Made by a program: the position numbers and the translations under genes. DNA of 64,000 nt from Halopseudomonas xinjiangensis. GTDB taxonomy: Bacteria; Pseudomonadota; Gammaproteobacteria; Pseudomonadales; Pseudomonadaceae. Where the stretch lies: positions 2,294,001 through 2,358,000 of the forward strand of contig NZ_LT629736.1 of NCBI RefSeq assembly GCF_900104945.1, read 5' to 3'. This document shows, in pieces, positions 62,617 to 64,000 of the stretch. The notes beneath the pieces were generated by a model. That model did no database searches and was not told the origin of the DNA. It saw nothing but the letters and a program-made list of their open reading frames with translations. How positions within the stretch are numbered: position 1 is the stretch's first letter; every line of letters begins with the position of its first letter.

Positions 62617-63393
62617 CTACCTCAGCAGGCGCTCGACGATCTTTGCCGCCATGTTCAGGCCAATGGCGCCGGTCACCATCGATACCGCTCCCAGTCCGCC
62701 CTCGCAGTCCAGCTTGACCACTTCCCCGTCGAATACCTTGGTTCGGCATACGCTGCCGTCAGGCTGCGGGTAGGTCAGTTGTTCGGTCGAATACACGCAG
62801 GGCACTCCGAAGCTCCGCTTGCTGTCAGCGCGCGGAAAATTGTGATGCCGACGCAGCTCGGAGCGCGCCTTGGCCGCGAGCGGGTCGTTGGTGGTCCTGG
62901 ACAGGTCAGCGACCTTGATCTGCAGCGGGTCGAATTGCCCTGCCGCGCCGCCGGAGGTCACGATGGGAATCTTGCGGCGCTTGCACCAGGCGATCAGCGC
63001 CACCTTGGATTTGACGCTATCGATACAGTCGGCAACCGCATCCATGTCGTTGGTGATGTAATCCGGTAGCGTCTTCTCGGAGATGAAGTCCATCACCGCG
63101 TTGACCTTGCACTCCGGGTTAATCTGGCGCAGCCGCTCGGCCATGACTTCGACCTTTGGGCGTCCAATCTGCCCCTGCAACGCCGGAAGTTGCCGGTTGG
63201 TGTTGGTCTGGCATACCTCGTCCAGGTCGATAAGGGTGATCTGGCCGATGCCTGTACGCGCCAGCGCTTCGGTCGCCCAGGAACCGACCCCACCGATGCC
63301 AACAATCGCCACGTGACATTTCCCCAACCGCGCCAGGCCGTCGCGCCCGTAAAGTCGTGCTATTCCGCCGAAGCGTGGATCATCTGTCGACAT
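62617..63393 (-). CDS. tcdA: tRNA threonylcarbamoyladenosine dehydratase
   Basis: A 258-residue E1-like enzyme that cyclises t6A37 of tRNA to ct6A using ATP. It begins with the region FGGIARLYGRDGLARL, has the nucleotide-binding GIGGVGSWATEALARTG and the RQLPALQGQIGR block, then VADCIDSVKSKVALI. The C-terminus has GLGAVSMVTGAIGLNMA. It is convergent with dapD. Confidence 0.95.
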   Translation of the reverse strand: MSTDDPRFGGIARLYGRDGLARLGKCHVAIVGIGGVGSWATEALARTGIGQITLIDLDEVCQTNTNRQLPALQGQIGRPKVEVMAERLRQINPECKVNAVMDFISEKTLPDYITNDMDAVADCIDSVKSKVALIAWCKRRKIPIVTSGGAAGQFDPLQIKVADLSRTTNDPLAAKARSELRRHHNFPRADSKRSFGVPCVYSTEQLTYPQPDGSVCRTKVFDGEVVKLDCEGGLGAVSMVTGAIGLNMAAKIVERLLR

Positions 63394-63531
63394 ACTGAAC
63401 CCTCTCGAATCTGTGGCGATTATACCAGCGGCCAGCTGGTGCGTGGGCGACCGCCTACTGCGGGCTGATTAAAAAACGAGCAAGATCCTCCGGGGCAGGA
63501 CGGATGACAATCCGATGTGGTTATCCTGCAC

Positions 63532-63540
63532 TTATCCACA
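63532..63540 (+). other. Perfect DnaA-box sequence in the tcdA-rlmF gap
   Basis: TTATCCACA matches the DnaA consensus exactly, and a partial TTATCC copy lies 13 bases earlier. No cluster of boxes, AT-rich unwinding region or dnaA/dnaN gene is nearby, so this is not an origin; local DnaA regulation of rlmF or titration is possible. Confidence 0.35.
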
Positions 63541-63632
63541 GCTCCATCCACCGTAACTGTGCACAACTCGGTATTTGTTACGTCCGCAAGCTGTGGGACA
63601 CTGCCGCTCCATCTTTCGGTGCCTACGGAACA

Positions 63633-64000
63633 ATGAACCCACCTCGACAGCGCCCGCCAGCCGCCGCGCCACATCCGCGCAATCGGCATCGAGGCCGTTA
63701 TGATTTCGCCGCCCTGACCCGGACGGCCCCTGAGCTGCAGGGCTTCATGCGCCTCGGCGTGCACGGCCAGCCAACGCTCGATTTCGCCAATCCGGAAGCG
63801 GTGCGCTTGCTGAACCAGGCGCTGCTCCGTGCCGATTACGGCATCGTAGAATGGGACATTCCGCCAGGCTATCTTTGCCCTCCCGTGCCCGGGCGTGCCG
63901 ACTATGTCCACGCCCTGGCCGACCTGCTCGCCGAAAGCCATGACGGCGTGCTACCGGCAGGCGAGAAGCTGCTTGGCCTCGACATCGGCACCGGCGCGAA
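63633..64000 (+). CDS. rlmF: 23S rRNA (adenine(1618)-N(6))-methyltransferase, N-terminal part
   Basis: The first 122 codons are present and the frame runs off the window end. The protein reads [22 protein letters not shown] early on, then [37 protein letters not shown] and the start of the SAM motif [10 protein letters not shown]. These match RlmF, which methylates A1618 of 23S rRNA. Catalytic motifs further downstream are outside the window. Confidence 0.93.
   Translation, partial: MNPPRQRPPAAAPHPRNRHRGRYDFAALTRTAPELQGFMRLGVHGQPTLDFANPEAVRLLNQALLRADYGIVEWDIPPGYLCPPVPGRADYVHALADLLAESHDGVLPAGEKLLGLDIGTGA

Noticed and set aside
63481-63632. Replication origin at the DnaA box
   Set aside because: There is only one full box, no AT-rich unwinding element, and none of the genes normally beside oriC.

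Overview
This window is core chromosome of a gammaproteobacterium of the Pseudomonadaceae (Pseudomonas or a close relative such as Halopseudomonas). The base composition is GC-rich. The order rpsB-tsf-pyrH-frr-uppS-cdsA-dxr-rseP-bamA-ompH-lpxD-fabZ-lpxA-lpxB-rnhB-dnaE-accA-tilS-pyrG-kdsA-eno-ftsB-ispD is the pseudomonad arrangement. Family-typical markers include a 344-residue DapD, a PP_4765-type flavoprotein, DUF6231, and an imuA-imuB-dnaE2 mutagenesis cassette. The species cannot be fixed from sequence alone. No plasmid, prophage, intact insertion sequence or CRISPR array was seen.

Layout. 1-20.2 kb is a mosaic of short transcription units on both strands: the 3' end of nadC, an LTA-synthase-like membrane enzyme, an HDOD regulator, a HAD phosphatase, tesB, a histone-deacetylase-family amidohydrolase, a flavoprotein, two SDR enzymes, pdxH, a serine hydrolase, dinG, several small conserved proteins, dinB, and a head-to-tail pair of membrane diguanylate cyclases. 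20.2-29.8 kb holds the initiator tRNA gene with its promoter and terminator, an orphan periplasmic binding protein, an enoyl-CoA hydratase-family protein, the SOS mutasome cassette under its own LexA box, a zinc alcohol dehydrogenase and a small membrane protein. 29.9-56.0 kb is one long minus-strand block of 23 housekeeping genes for translation, nucleotide synthesis, isoprenoid and undecaprenyl synthesis, phospholipid and lipid A synthesis, outer-membrane assembly, fatty-acid synthesis, DNA replication and glycolysis. 56.3-62.4 kb reads the other way: map, glnD, dapC, an ArsC/Spx-like gene and dapD. The window ends with tcdA (minus) and the start of rlmF (plus).

How the genes work together. 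The 26-kb block links cell-envelope construction to ribosome and CTP supply. UppS and CdsA make the lipid carrier and phospholipid precursor; LpxD, FabZ, LpxA and LpxB make lipid A; KdsA starts Kdo; PyrG supplies the CTP used by CdsA, IspD and CMP-Kdo synthesis; BamA, OmpH/Skp and RseP assemble and monitor the outer membrane. DinG, DinB, ImuA, ImuB and DnaE2 are DNA-damage functions spread over 17 kb. DapC and DapD feed diaminopimelate to peptidoglycan and lysine.

The most unusual DNA is the 541-bp gap between dnaE and rnhB. It contains two adjacent, non-coding, highly palindromic modules: a 13-bp inverted repeat enclosing four perfect hairpins, and a 15-bp inverted repeat enclosing an 11-bp hairpin. 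Neither looks like an ordinary terminator. They are the best candidates here for an undescribed structured DNA or RNA element.
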